From Fulvivirga sp. M361 (GTDB lineage Bacteria > Bacteroidota > Bacteroidia > Cytophagales > Cyclobacteriaceae): DNA of 64,000 bases. Every line of letters starts with the position of its first letter. Position 1 is the stretch's first letter. The stretch lies in assembly GCF_007097395.1 (NCBI RefSeq), contig NZ_VKDC01000002.1, positions 1 to 64,000 on the forward strand. The letters run 5' to 3'. The notes beneath the pieces were generated by a model. That model was not told the origin of the DNA, ran no database searches, and was given only the letters and a program-made list of their open reading frames with translations. The translations under genes and the position numbers were made by a program. Shown piece after piece: positions 8,308-17,462 of the stretch.

Positions 8308-8490
8308 GCGGACTAGTTGGGGATCGCTTCTGCCTCCTGCGGCGTCATCGGTTTACGCTACTTTTAGCCAAATTTCATTCGTTTTGGAAATTGTTATGCA
8401 TCTCTTAATTTTCCATTTTGCTGCGCAAAGCTTTAGGCAAACGCTTTCCGCAAAAAATGATGAAATTTTAAGATCATAAAAAGCTTACCT
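8308..8490. other. Upstream region of plus-strand sulfatase
   Basis: Non-coding. It contains TGCGCAAAG near 8423-8431, which resembles the TTTGCGCAAA palindrome in front of the other divergent sulfatase at 19719-19732. No standard promoter could be placed with confidence. Confidence 0.3.
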
Positions 8491-9996
8491 ATGAAAAACG
8501 CCCGTTTACTTCTATTTTTTCTTGCCTCTCTTTTGGGTCTCTTTTCTTGTGAAAAGGCCGAAGAGACGAAAGCGCCAAACATCATTATTTTTTATGTAGA
8601 TGACCTGGGATATGCCGACCTGGGGTGTTACGGGGCAAAAGGTGTGACTACCCCCAATGTTGATCGTCTTGCCAGTAATGGAGTCCGGTTTACCGATGCC
8701 CATAGCACTGCAGCTACCTGTACCCCTTCGCGATACTCTTTACTTACAGGAAGTTATGCCTTCAGGAATGATGCATCCATTCTGCCGGGGGATGCTCCTC
8801 TGATCATAGATACCAATGGAGAAACAATAGCCTCGGCTGCCAAAGCGAATGGCTACAGCACAGCAGTCATCGGTAAGTGGCATCTGGGCCTGGGTAAGGG
8901 TGCCATAGACTGGAATAAAAGGATCAGCCCGGGGCCGGCGGAAGTTGGGTTTGACTACTCCTTTTTGATCCCTGCTACGGGAGACCGGGTGCCTTGTGTT
9001 TACCTGGAAAATCAGCAGGTCGTCGGACTGGATCCCGAAGACCCTATCACTGTTGACTATAACAAAAAGATAGAAGGGTTACCGGTAGGTTCGGAAAATC
9101 CTGAACTGTTAAAGGTAAAAGCGGATGCACAACACAATAATACCATTGTTAACGGGATCAGTCGTATTGGATTCATGTCTGGTGGAAGTTCCGCTCATTG
9201 GGTAGATGAAGAGTTTCCAGACGTACTGGTACAAAAAGCACAAAACTTTATAGAAAACCATAAGGACAGTTCCTTTTTCCTTTTCTTTTCCTTTCATGAT
9301 ATCCATGTACCACGCATCCCGCACCCCAGGTTTGTAGGAAAGAGTGAGATGGGCCCCAGAGGTGATGCCATCGTTCAAATGGACTGGACGGTAGGGCAGA
9401 TCATTTCACAACTGGAAAAACTTGGTCTGGACAAAAATACGCTGGTGATCTTCACCAGTGATAACGGCCCTGTGCTGGATGACGGGTACATGGACCAGGC
9501 CAAAGAACTCATAGGCGATCATGATCCGGCAGGCTCTTTCAGAGGCGGGAAGTACAGTGCTTTTGAAGCCGGCACCCGGGTACCTACCATTACCTACTGG
9601 CCCGGCAGGATCAAACCCCTTAAGAGTGACGCTATGATCTCACAAGTAGATCTCTTTACTTCTTTAGGCAAACTTATGGGGCCTGCATCACCCAAAGGCA
9701 ACCCTGATAGTGAAGATATACTGAAAGAACTGCTCGGAGAGTCCACTACCGGCAAGACTTATATGATAGAAGAATCTTTTGACCTGGCACTCAGAAAAGA
9801 GAATTGGAAATACATACGCCCTAAACCGGGAGCTGTAGCTTACCTGGAAAGTAAAGATATGGAAACCGGAATGTCTGAAACAGATCAGCTTTATAATCTG
9901 TCGGATGACCCGGGAGAGACGAAAAATGTAGCAGAGCAGTACCCGGAAATAACGGCTGAATTGAAAAAGAAACTTGAGGAAATGGTTAACCGATAA
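8491..9996 (+). CDS. Type I (S1) sulfatase, lipoprotein
   Basis: 501 residues. The signal peptide ends in a lipobox with Cys20 (GLFSC), so it is probably membrane-anchored. The formylglycine motif is CTPSR at residues 77-81 and metal ligands include Asp37-Asp38. Also visible are GKWHLG, SDNGP and RGGKYSAFEAGTRVP, all typical of the alkaline-phosphatase-fold sulfatases. It should remove sulfate esters from oligosaccharides; Cys77 must first be oxidised to formylglycine by an enzyme not in this window. It stands alone on the plus strand, converging on the GH16 gene with a shared terminator between them. The exact substrate and S1 subfamily are unknown. Confidence 0.93.
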   Translation: MKNARLLLFFLASLLGLFSCEKAEETKAPNIIIFYVDDLGYADLGCYGAKGVTTPNVDRLASNGVRFTDAHSTAATCTPSRYSLLTGSYAFRNDASILPGDAPLIIDTNGETIASAAKANGYSTAVIGKWHLGLGKGAIDWNKRISPGPAEVGFDYSFLIPATGDRVPCVYLENQQVVGLDPEDPITVDYNKKIEGLPVGSENPELLKVKADAQHNNTIVNGISRIGFMSGGSSAHWVDEEFPDVLVQKAQNFIENHKDSSFFLFFSFHDIHVPRIPHPRFVGKSEMGPRGDAIVQMDWTVGQIISQLEKLGLDKNTLVIFTSDNGPVLDDGYMDQAKELIGDHDPAGSFRGGKYSAFEAGTRVPTITYWPGRIKPLKSDAMISQVDLFTSLGKLMGPASPKGNPDSEDILKELLGESTTGKTYMIEESFDLALRKENWKYIRPKPGAVAYLESKDMETGMSETDQLYNLSDDPGETKNVAEQYPEITAELKKKLEEMVNR

Positions 9997-10043
9997 CCTT
10001 CCTTCTATCAATATCAAAGAGAATAGCTTGCGCCATACTATCA

Positions 10044-10083
10044 AAATTGCCCGAATAAACGTAGTAGTTTATTCGGGCAATTT
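10044..10083. terminator. Bidirectional intrinsic terminator between convergent genes
   Basis: A perfect 17-bp stem (arms 10044-10060 and 10067-10083, core TTGCCCGAATAAAC) with the 6-base loop GTAGTA. It sits midway between the convergent stops of the sulfatase and GH16 genes. A-rich and T-rich bases flank the stem, so it can serve both strands. Confidence 0.85.
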
Positions 10084-10134
10084 CATATAAATCCTTATTC
10101 TCAATTAAAAAATGTCCTGATAATAATCCGGAGT

Positions 10135-11751
10135 TTAGTAAATGATCACTTTTCTGTAATCATATGCACCACCAATGTTCACCTCGAGTATAAACAGACC
10201 TTTAGTGTGCATTTTCAATTCATCCGTACTAAATGTCAAAATATGAGTTCCCGATATGTATTCACCCATGGCATTTTCATACAATAGCTTTCCTGCATTA
10301 TCAAACACTCTCAATCCGATGGTATTCCTTTCCTGGAGATCCACGCTCAAATTAAGTTTCCCTTCTGTTAATGGGTTAGGATAGATAATGAGATTTTCTT
10401 TATCCAGTGATTCATCTACAGTAGCCGGGTTTGGCAATTCAGCACCTGCTAATCGGGCATTTGCAGTCCCGACATTTGTAAAGGACCATTGCTGATTAGG
10501 GTTACCATTGCTGGAACTCCAGAGGTAAAGGTTTTGGTTATTGGCACCTCCGGCATTTCCGTCAATAGAGAAGCCTGAAGCATTACGCTTTTCTAATCGA
10601 AACTTGCCTCCACCTAAATTCACCTTCCTCCAGTGCTGATTCTGGTTATTATTCTGACAGCTCCACAGATAAACATTCTGTCCATCTGCTCCCCCGTTCC
10701 CTCCATCCAGGCAAAAGTTGGTATTTCTTTTTTTATAGGTGTAATATCCACTTCCCCGATCAATTTCAACCCATTGTTGATTTACATGATTGTAATAGGT
10801 CCATAGCCTCACATTTTGTCCGTTAGCGCCTCCATCACCTCCATCGATGGAAAAGTTTGTTGCATTTCCCTTACGCATGGTAACTACGGGGTTAGATCCA
10901 CCGCCGCCACCGGGAGGGTTACCACCTTGCCATACTCTCACCCAATCTACCAGTAGGGAAGGTAATGCTGCTCCGGGTTGCGGAGTGTTTGCCTGGATAG
11001 GGTTGTCAGGCTGAACCGGATCATTGAATCCATTGTATCCATCTATCACATGCGGAGTAGAAGAAAAAATAAGTTTTAAAGGATATACTTCAGCGGCAGC
11101 ATCTGATGCTCCTACAGACTCAAAGTATTTGTTTCCGTCATACCAGAAAGAAACCTCAGTGGGCGTCCATAATACTCCCCATCTATGCCATGAGAAAGCG
11201 TTTCTGTTGTTATCTCCATGGGTATGGGACCTGTCATCGCCTCCTATTACATTATCGTTTCGGAAGTGGTGAGAAGAACTGGCCTTGTTGTTGTTCCACC
11301 TGCTGGAAAAGCCACTGTACTCCATCATATCAAATTCAGTGGTTTCAAAACCGTTAATGCGGTCACCCCATATCCACCAGGTGGGCCATATCTGGCCGTT
11401 GGCAGCATTATCTATTTTTACCATAGCTTCATAGTAGCCATACTTCGGAAATGCTGCCCCATTGCCATATTTTTGCTTGGAATCCATCCAGCCGCCAAAA
11501 TGTGCCCCGGCGGTGTTCGTCACATTTTCTATTCTCAACACCCCTCTACCCTCTACCTGTACTTCATTCACCGTCCACGACACAAACGGAGCATCGTTCC
11601 GGACTCTCCATTTGCCGGTATTGATAGAATTGTCGTTGAATTCATCCTGGAAAACAGGATTTTCCCATCCGCTACCGGGAGGCTGAGCAAAGCTGACAGA
11701 GCTGCTCACCCATAGAAAAGCCAGTAAACATGTAAATTTTAAAATCTTCAT
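10135..11751 (-). CDS. GH16 family endo-glycosidase with ricin-type lectin and T9SS sorting domain
   Basis: Starting at the internal ATG (11751) gives a clean signal peptide; the GTG six codons upstream is less likely. In that longer numbering, the GH16 beta-jelly-roll covers about residues 35-285 with the catalytic motif E145-F-D147-M-M-E150 (ExDxxE, bulge type). Residues 297-435 are three ricin B-like repeats, each with SIDGG or LDGG and ending QQW or QHW, likely sugar-binding. Residues 460-544 are a T9SS type A sorting domain (IIYPNPLTEGKLNL...YDYRKVIIY), so the enzyme is exported to the surface or medium. GH16 ExDxxE enzymes include agarases, porphyranases, carrageenases and laminarinases. 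A galactan target fits the neighbouring GH2 gene, but specificity is inferred. Confidence 0.88.
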   Translation of the reverse strand: MKILKFTCLLAFLWVSSSVSFAQPPGSGWENPVFQDEFNDNSINTGKWRVRNDAPFVSWTVNEVQVEGRGVLRIENVTNTAGAHFGGWMDSKQKYGNGAAFPKYGYYEAMVKIDNAANGQIWPTWWIWGDRINGFETTEFDMMEYSGFSSRWNNNKASSSHHFRNDNVIGGDDRSHTHGDNNRNAFSWHRWGVLWTPTEVSFWYDGNKYFESVGASDAAAEVYPLKLIFSSTPHVIDGYNGFNDPVQPDNPIQANTPQPGAALPSLLVDWVRVWQGGNPPGGGGGSNPVVTMRKGNATNFSIDGGDGGANGQNVRLWTYYNHVNQQWVEIDRGSGYYTYKKRNTNFCLDGGNGGADGQNVYLWSCQNNNQNQHWRKVNLGGGKFRLEKRNASGFSIDGNAGGANNQNLYLWSSSNGNPNQQWSFTNVGTANARLAGAELPNPATVDESLDKENLIIYPNPLTEGKLNLSVDLQERNTIGLRVFDNAGKLLYENAMGEYISGTHILTFSTDELKMHTKGLFILEVNIGGAYDYRKVIIY

Positions 11752-11952
11752 AGCGATCAATTTTGTCACATTAAATATTACTTCAGCGCAACTGTAACAT
11801 AAAATAAGTATAAAATTGATCAGAAACAGGACAACGGTTTGCCCAAAACACGGTTGCTAAAACCCTATTCCGATAAGACTAACCGTCAAGATATTTTGTT
11901 TACTAACTCGTAATTAAGAAGAAAGAGGCAAAAAAGTGTTGCCCCCACATAC

Positions 11953-14433
11953 TTACTTAGTACGTATGATGGTCTCGGCTGTTTTCAAAGGTTTATCCAA
12001 TGCCATTGCCTTCACGTTAATGGTACCTGCGGCATTTTTTGATTTTACGATCAGCATACACTTGCCGTAAAAGGCCCTCTGGTAATCAGCGGTAAAAGGG
12101 GTAACATTGGACGGATCGCCATTTCCTACTGCGGCTATTTCACCTTCTCCTTCTACAAAGAAGCGTATTCGATGGTCTGCCCAGGGGCATAAGTTACCCT
12201 CTTTATCTACTACTTCCACCGATATAAAGCTTAGGTCCTGCCCATCAGCACTGATCTCTTTTCTATCTGGCGTGAGCCTGATCTGGTAAGGCGTTCCGGC
12301 AGTTTTCATTACTTTCTCTGCCACTTTCTTACCATCGTTATATCCAATTACTTTGAGCTCTCCGGGTGCATAAGGCACATCCCAGCGAAGCCGGTATTTG
12401 CTCATAAAATCACCCCCCTCCCATTTGGCAAAATCAACTTTTATCGGTGTTTTATCCACTCCTTTGACACGCTTACCCAATGACTTACCGTTGAGGAAGA
12501 GTTCCGCCTCCTCACAGTTCGTAAAGCTGTATACGGGAATGGTCTCACCTTCTTTTCCTTCCCAGTTCCAATGTGGCAAAACATGGACCATGGGTTCAGT
12601 AGTCCACTGGCTTTGATAAAGGTAGTAGCGGTCTTTGGGAAACCCCACTAAATCTACGGGAGCAAAATAAGAACTATGTACGGGCCAGTCACCGTTCCAA
12701 TAGCCATTAGTACTGTTGTCACGTCCTCCATAAGGAGTGGGCTCACCCAAATAGTCTATTCCGGTCCAAATAAACTCACCTATCACGGAAGGGTTCTTTT
12801 CAAGTGCATCAAATTCAATGTCCGGCGGATAGGCCCAGCCCGGGCCAATAATATCGTAGCTGGTCACTTGCCGTGACGGGTGTGTCTGATACTTTTCAAT
12901 AGGGAAATGATAGGCTCCACGCGTACTGGTGCATGAAGAGGTTTCCGAAGCAAGAATGATGAAATCAGGATTTTCCTTCAGCCAGTTAGCATACTCCAGG
13001 GGCTTATAGTTAAACCCAACCACATCCAGTGTTTGCGCCAGCCCATTATCAATGGCCGGATACCCGGAGTTAAAACCGGCGGAGACCGGCCGGGTCGTAT
13101 CTTCTTCCCTTACAATTTTTGATAGTACTTTAGCCCATTTGGCCCCATCTTCCTGCCATTGCTCCAGGATTTCATTTCCGATACTCCACATAACTACGGA
13201 AGGGTGGTTCCTGTCCCTTCGGATCATGTCTCTTAGATCACGTTCATGCCAGTCCACAAAGAACTTATTGTATCCATTAGACACTTTTGCCATCTCCCAA
13301 CAATCGAATGCTTCTACCTGTACCAGAAACCCCATCTTATCGCAAAACTGCAATTGCTCAGGAGAAGGAGGGTTGTGACTCGTTCTAATCGCATTTACCC
13401 CCATGGATTTCATGATCTCAAGCTGCCGTTCGGTAGCTCTGCGGCTGACTGCCGCTCCCAAAGGCCCCAGGTCGTGGTGCAGGCAGGCCCCTTGCATGCG
13501 AGTAAGCTTTCCATTCAGAAAAAAGCCTTTGCCCACTTCGTATCGAATGGTTCGGATACCTAGTGTTTCCGTTTGATTTTCAACCACTTTCCCATCTTTT
13601 TCGATTTCCATCCGTACTGAATACAGGTATGGGTTTTCAGTATCCCATAAATTAGGCCGGGGTACTTTTAGCGTGGCTTTTTTTTGAACCGGTGAAGCAG
13701 AAGGCAGTGTAACAGGAATAGACTTCTTTACCACGACTCTACCTTCTTTGTCAAGTATTTTGGTAATCCATTTCACTTTTGATGCTCCTGCGGAAGCATT
13801 CACAATTTCGGTCTTTATTTCTACCGTAGCGCTTTTTTTAGTCACTTCGGGAGTAGTTATGAAAGTACCCCATGTCTTAAAATGCACAGGATCATTGACT
13901 GAGATCCATGCGTTACGATAGAGCCCGGCGCCAGGATACCAACGGGAAGAGAGGTCTTCAGGTTGGAGCCTGACGGCGATGACATTCTCACCACCGTAGT
14001 TCAGATAAGGAGTCAGGTCAAAATGAAAACCTATATAGCCAAACGGCCTGTTCCCCAGGAATTTTCCATTGATCCAAACGTGTGCATCGTACATAGCACC
14101 GTCAAAGGTGATCTCGGTCTGCTTGTCTTTATCTTCGGCAGGAACAGTAAATGACTTTCGATACCATCCCGTGCCATGAAAAGGCAAACCTCCTGCCCTG
14201 GCATTGTATTCCTTGCTAAAAGGCCCTTCCATAGCCCAATCATGAGGAAGGTCGAGCGTTCTCCACTCCGAATCATCAAAGGACGGGTTTTCCGCACCTT
14301 CGGCCTGACCTTTATGGAATTTCCAATTGCTGTTAAAACTGGCTTTCTCTCCTATCCATTGTGCCTGCCCTATGGACTGGATAAAGACTACTAACAAGCA
14401 AACTGCTCCTACTGCTTTGAGGTGCCTCATCAT
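11953..14433 (-). CDS. GH2 family glycosidase, beta-galactosidase-like
   Basis: 826 residues with a signal peptide (VCLLVVFIQSIGQAQ). The layout is the GH2 sugar-binding jelly roll at about 35-185, an Ig-like domain at about 190-290, a TIM barrel at about 300-600, and a DUF4982-type plus Ig-like C-terminus (CEEAELFLNGKSLGKR). The acid/base is Glu421 in SIGNEILEQW, and the nucleophile is probably Glu497 in ILASETSS. The barrel start shows SHNPPS near 352. It should release a beta-linked terminal sugar, most often galactose in this architecture, in the periplasm. It lies 183 bp upstream of the GH16 gene on the same strand, which suggests sequential action on a galactan-containing polymer (inference). 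Confidence 0.9.
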   Translation of the reverse strand: MMRHLKAVGAVCLLVVFIQSIGQAQWIGEKASFNSNWKFHKGQAEGAENPSFDDSEWRTLDLPHDWAMEGPFSKEYNARAGGLPFHGTGWYRKSFTVPAEDKDKQTEITFDGAMYDAHVWINGKFLGNRPFGYIGFHFDLTPYLNYGGENVIAVRLQPEDLSSRWYPGAGLYRNAWISVNDPVHFKTWGTFITTPEVTKKSATVEIKTEIVNASAGASKVKWITKILDKEGRVVVKKSIPVTLPSASPVQKKATLKVPRPNLWDTENPYLYSVRMEIEKDGKVVENQTETLGIRTIRYEVGKGFFLNGKLTRMQGACLHHDLGPLGAAVSRRATERQLEIMKSMGVNAIRTSHNPPSPEQLQFCDKMGFLVQVEAFDCWEMAKVSNGYNKFFVDWHERDLRDMIRRDRNHPSVVMWSIGNEILEQWQEDGAKWAKVLSKIVREEDTTRPVSAGFNSGYPAIDNGLAQTLDVVGFNYKPLEYANWLKENPDFIILASETSSCTSTRGAYHFPIEKYQTHPSRQVTSYDIIGPGWAYPPDIEFDALEKNPSVIGEFIWTGIDYLGEPTPYGGRDNSTNGYWNGDWPVHSSYFAPVDLVGFPKDRYYLYQSQWTTEPMVHVLPHWNWEGKEGETIPVYSFTNCEEAELFLNGKSLGKRVKGVDKTPIKVDFAKWEGGDFMSKYRLRWDVPYAPGELKVIGYNDGKKVAEKVMKTAGTPYQIRLTPDRKEISADGQDLSFISVEVVDKEGNLCPWADHRIRFFVEGEGEIAAVGNGDPSNVTPFTADYQRAFYGKCMLIVKSKNAAGTINVKAMALDKPLKTAETIIRTK

Positions 14434-14580
14434 ATCATTTTCTTTTAATCGAACTTGTTAAAAGTAAAAAAATTGAGACAGTACAAATGAGCAATCGGTT
14501 GTATTCAATTATCCGGATCGTTCATTGATCTATTGCAGCTTTAATTCGATCTATTTAAGACATGTAAATGAGGGGTTTAG

Positions 14581-14799
14581 TTAACCCATTAATTTGATTA
14601 ATGTAATTGTAAAACCCACCTGGGCAATAAAGAAAAACAATAGCCGCCAAGTTAAAGCTGAAATGATCTTAGCTTCGATACGTTCGGCTAAATCATCCTG
14701 TGTCATGCTCTTGATCTCGCTGACAAGTTCTTTTGAATCATCCTCAGAAAACTTACCTCTAAGCAATTCAAAAAGCCTTATTTCTGTCGTTGTTTTCAT
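14581..14799 (-). CDS. Small membrane-anchored protein (72 aa)
   Basis: Residues 1-47 are charged and helical (RLFELLRGKFSEDDSKELVS), then a single hydrophobic helix spans about 50-71. The pattern resembles the short coiled-coil plus tail-anchor proteins grouped near DUF1640, but that match is by eye only. It has no obvious role in the PUL and may belong to the mobile-element debris just upstream. Confidence 0.5.
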   Translation of the reverse strand: MKTTTEIRLFELLRGKFSEDDSKELVSEIKSMTQDDLAERIEAKIISALTWRLLFFFIAQVGFTITLIKLMG

Positions 14800-15326
14800 A
14801 TATCAAATATAAATATAACAAAAGGTATTACGAAACGGTAGCAATTTCGATTCATTACACCTTTCATTTTTACATTTACCTAATACTTTTTTTCATCTTA
14901 TTCTACCCAATTAATATAGCAGTAGTTTGTCCCTTTACTTACTTCTTTTGAATATCTTATACAGATACATGAGATCTGTTTCTAAGCGTCTATAAAACAT
15001 TCCATGCTTTTCACTCAATTTCCTTTGAATTTTTTGGTTTTCTGCCTCTTTTCTCCTCAAAGATTGAGTATCAGATGACCTTTTGGATTACTGATATAGA
15101 TGTTTTCATTCAAGTTTATAAATTGAACATCTATTTCATGAAAATGGTTAATATTATTAGCCAAGTAACGCAAGGGTTTACCAAGTTTCCAAATACTACC
15201 TGATCACCGGCTTTTAACCTTGTATTAAATCTTCGTATTGCAGACATCAGGAAAAACCTTTGACAATAGGCAAAAAAGTTATCTATGGTGAAGAAAATTA
15301 GTGGTTAACATTACTACTGAAACAAA
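14800..15326. other. Gene-poor region holding recombinase debris
   Basis: Between the FG-GAP gene and the small membrane protein. The only recognisable content is the decayed serine recombinase listed separately. DNA from about 14930 to 15056 could be more of the same gene out of frame (a frame reads RRLETDLMYLYKIFK), but it is too degraded to be sure. Confidence 0.5.
15057..15247 (-). pseudogene. Decayed serine recombinase (resolvase/invertase) fragment
   Basis: Two minus-strand frames joined by a frameshift near 15192-15199 reconstruct the middle of a serine recombinase. The first reads RLKAGDQVV, matching the family's RPGDxLVVWKLDR region. The second reads WKLGKPLRYLANNINHF, then INLNENI and SNPKGHLIL, matching the stretch after the catalytic region. 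The catalytic Ser region and the DNA-binding end are missing, and a TGA ends the second frame. It is a relic of a mobile element or invertase. Confidence 0.7.
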
Positions 15327-17318
15327 TTATTCCTTATAAACCCGATGATGTGTTAACGAAGTCCTGGTTTGAATGGATAAAATGTAGCTTCCACTTGGAA
15401 GATAACCCATAGGCACCTGATTTGGCAGGTTTACCAGGTGTATTATGTTTACTCCACTTATGTCAAGGATATCCAGTGAAACGATTTCTTCTTTTGATCT
15501 TATATTCAGCAAATCTGAAACCGGATTTGGAAAGACAGAAACATCCTCAACATGTACATGGTCCGTACTCGTAATCATGCAGGTTCCATCGTCGATCAAA
15601 GCATCCGGATCATAATTATCAGATCCAGGGTCCGTACATCCGTATACATCCATTTTGCAGCCGTAATTATATTGTGCATCAGACGAAAAGTTCAATGCTT
15701 GCTGATCCGTACACCCGGCTAACAGTAGCTTTTCAGACCCCTGAAGGTATTGCATCGTTTTATTCATAACAAAACCCGTATTAAGTATCTCGCTGGTTCC
15801 GTCTGGCCATTGGATGGTTATTTTATCTATTTGATCCTGCACCCCCAAACCAAAGTGAAGTCTTAAGCTGTTCTGTGAAGCATGACTGGACCCGCCGACA
15901 ACACTCCTGATATATGCCTGTCCTCCAGCTTCAAGTATCACTTTGGTGCCAATAGCATCTTTGTTCACTTCCGCACCCGTTAATAAAAGGCCGAACCAGT
16001 TCCCGGTTTCCTGGTATTGGTTCTTATACAAATAAACGTTTTGTTGATCGTTGACATTAACAGATAAGTTAGCAAACAACAGGTCTTGTTTACCATCATG
16101 GTCAATATCCGCTTTGGCCAGTCCCCTGGAAACCACGCTGTCAGCCTGGGGTAGTTGTTCACTTATATCGCCAAATGTACCGTCAGCATTATTATGAAAC
16201 AGTTTATTGGGGTCTTCAAAAGAAGTCGGACTAAAGGACGGGGACGGAACAAATCCATTGCTTACTACGAGGTCCTGGAAACCGTCATTGTCATAATCCA
16301 TAAAGACAGTGCCCCAGGACGTAGAGAATGCATTGCCAAAGACATCATTTTCTACATTGGCAGCGGTAGCTATGTCCTCGAAAATACCTTCACTTGTCTG
16401 GTTCAATAATGCGTTACTTCCAAGGTTGCTCACATAGTAGTCTTTTCTTTCGTCATTTTCCAGGTCTCCTATGGCTATCCCCATTCCATACATGGCTAAA
16501 CCTACCCCTATTTCGTCTGAAACGTCCGTAAAAGTAGGCTCAGGATAGTTATTTCGTAAGCAGATATTGGGCCGGACCCACTCACCAAAATCATTGGCTA
16601 TATAAAGGTCTATGGCCCCGTCATCATCAATATCATCGGCTACTACTGCCAAACCGCACCCCTCATCTGCTACACCATAGGATTGTGCAGACTCTGTAAA
16701 TGTATTGTCCCCGTTATTGATGTAAAGTAAGTTTGGATAACATTCATGGTCAAACCCTATTACTTCGTTCTGACCATTCCGGATAAACTTCTGTTCTTTT
16801 ATAAAGTTGATCACATAGATATCCAGGAAACCATCTTTATTAAAATCAGCAAAAGAGGCTCCCATACTAAATGATCCATGTGTGATGCCCGCCTCAGATG
16901 AAATGTCTGTAAAAACTCCCTCTTCATTTCTCAGAAGGATATTTTGACCTGATTCGGTTGCAATAAATAATTCCCTGAATCCGTCATTATCAATATCGCC
17001 TGCTATTGCTGCCTTAGTCTTTCGTCCTGCAATAGCGGATATACCGGAAGTGACCGTCACGTCCTGAAAAAACTCTCCGTTAATATTCTTATACAGTTTA
17101 TCGGAAGCCGTCCCTCCTGTCAGAAAGATATCATCAAAGCCATCATTATTGAAATCGAAAAATACTACCCCTCCGCCCATGTAATTCTGCGCCTCATGTA
17201 TGTGCTTAATGCCAAAACGCTCCGTAACATCCTCAAAAGTGCGTTGAGCATACATCGCCGGTATCATGGCCAGCCAGCACATCGAACAAAAGATAGTTTT
17301 AACCTCCTTCATATTCAC
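15327..17318 (-). CDS. Secreted VCBS/FG-GAP repeat protein with ASPIC/UnbV and T9SS domains
   Basis: 663 residues with a signal peptide. Many FG-GAP/VCBS blades carry calcium-type loops (DFNNDGFDDIF, DIDNDGFRELF, DYDNDGFQDLV) over about residues 30-440, consistent with a beta-propeller. An ASPIC/UnbV-like segment follows at about 455-525 (IDKITIQWPDGTSEIL). Two Cys-bounded acidic repeats come next (CTDQQALNF..., CTDPGSDNYDPDALIDDGTC), then a T9SS sorting domain from about 585. The family has no known catalytic role; binding of glycans or cell-surface ligands is the usual guess. Its place between GH2 and GH3 genes suggests a surface-binding role in the PUL (inference). Confidence 0.82.
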   Translation of the reverse strand: MNMKEVKTIFCSMCWLAMIPAMYAQRTFEDVTERFGIKHIHEAQNYMGGGVVFFDFNNDGFDDIFLTGGTASDKLYKNINGEFFQDVTVTSGISAIAGRKTKAAIAGDIDNDGFRELFIATESGQNILLRNEEGVFTDISSEAGITHGSFSMGASFADFNKDGFLDIYVINFIKEQKFIRNGQNEVIGFDHECYPNLLYINNGDNTFTESAQSYGVADEGCGLAVVADDIDDDGAIDLYIANDFGEWVRPNICLRNNYPEPTFTDVSDEIGVGLAMYGMGIAIGDLENDERKDYYVSNLGSNALLNQTSEGIFEDIATAANVENDVFGNAFSTSWGTVFMDYDNDGFQDLVVSNGFVPSPSFSPTSFEDPNKLFHNNADGTFGDISEQLPQADSVVSRGLAKADIDHDGKQDLLFANLSVNVNDQQNVYLYKNQYQETGNWFGLLLTGAEVNKDAIGTKVILEAGGQAYIRSVVGGSSHASQNSLRLHFGLGVQDQIDKITIQWPDGTSEILNTGFVMNKTMQYLQGSEKLLLAGCTDQQALNFSSDAQYNYGCKMDVYGCTDPGSDNYDPDALIDDGTCMITSTDHVHVEDVSVFPNPVSDLLNIRSKEEIVSLDILDISGVNIIHLVNLPNQVPMGYLPSGSYILSIQTRTSLTHHRVYKE

Positions 17319-17393
17319 CCTATTACACTAAAATAATATAACTAAAAAATGCTTCACATCACAGCCAACCGCGTTCATACGTTGACAGAAGTT

Positions 17394-17421
17394 TCACGAA
17401 ATAGCATTCGCTATCTCGTGA
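17394..17421. other. Hairpin between GH3 and FG-GAP genes
   Basis: TCACGAAATAGC, loop ATTC, GCTATCTCGTGA: a 12-bp stem with one mismatch. No T-run follows on the minus strand, so it is a weak terminator candidate or an mRNA-stabilising hairpin. Confidence 0.4.
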
Positions 17422-17462
17422 GCATTATTTATCTGAGGGTTTTATAGAGCAAGCTTTGCCCT

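Noticed and set aside
11218-11715. Plus-strand frame of 165 codons in the GH16 gene
   Set aside because: Antisense shadow of the catalytic domain.
17394-17421. Rho-independent terminator after GH3
   Set aside because: The stem is good but no T-run follows on the coding strand, so it is listed only as a hairpin.
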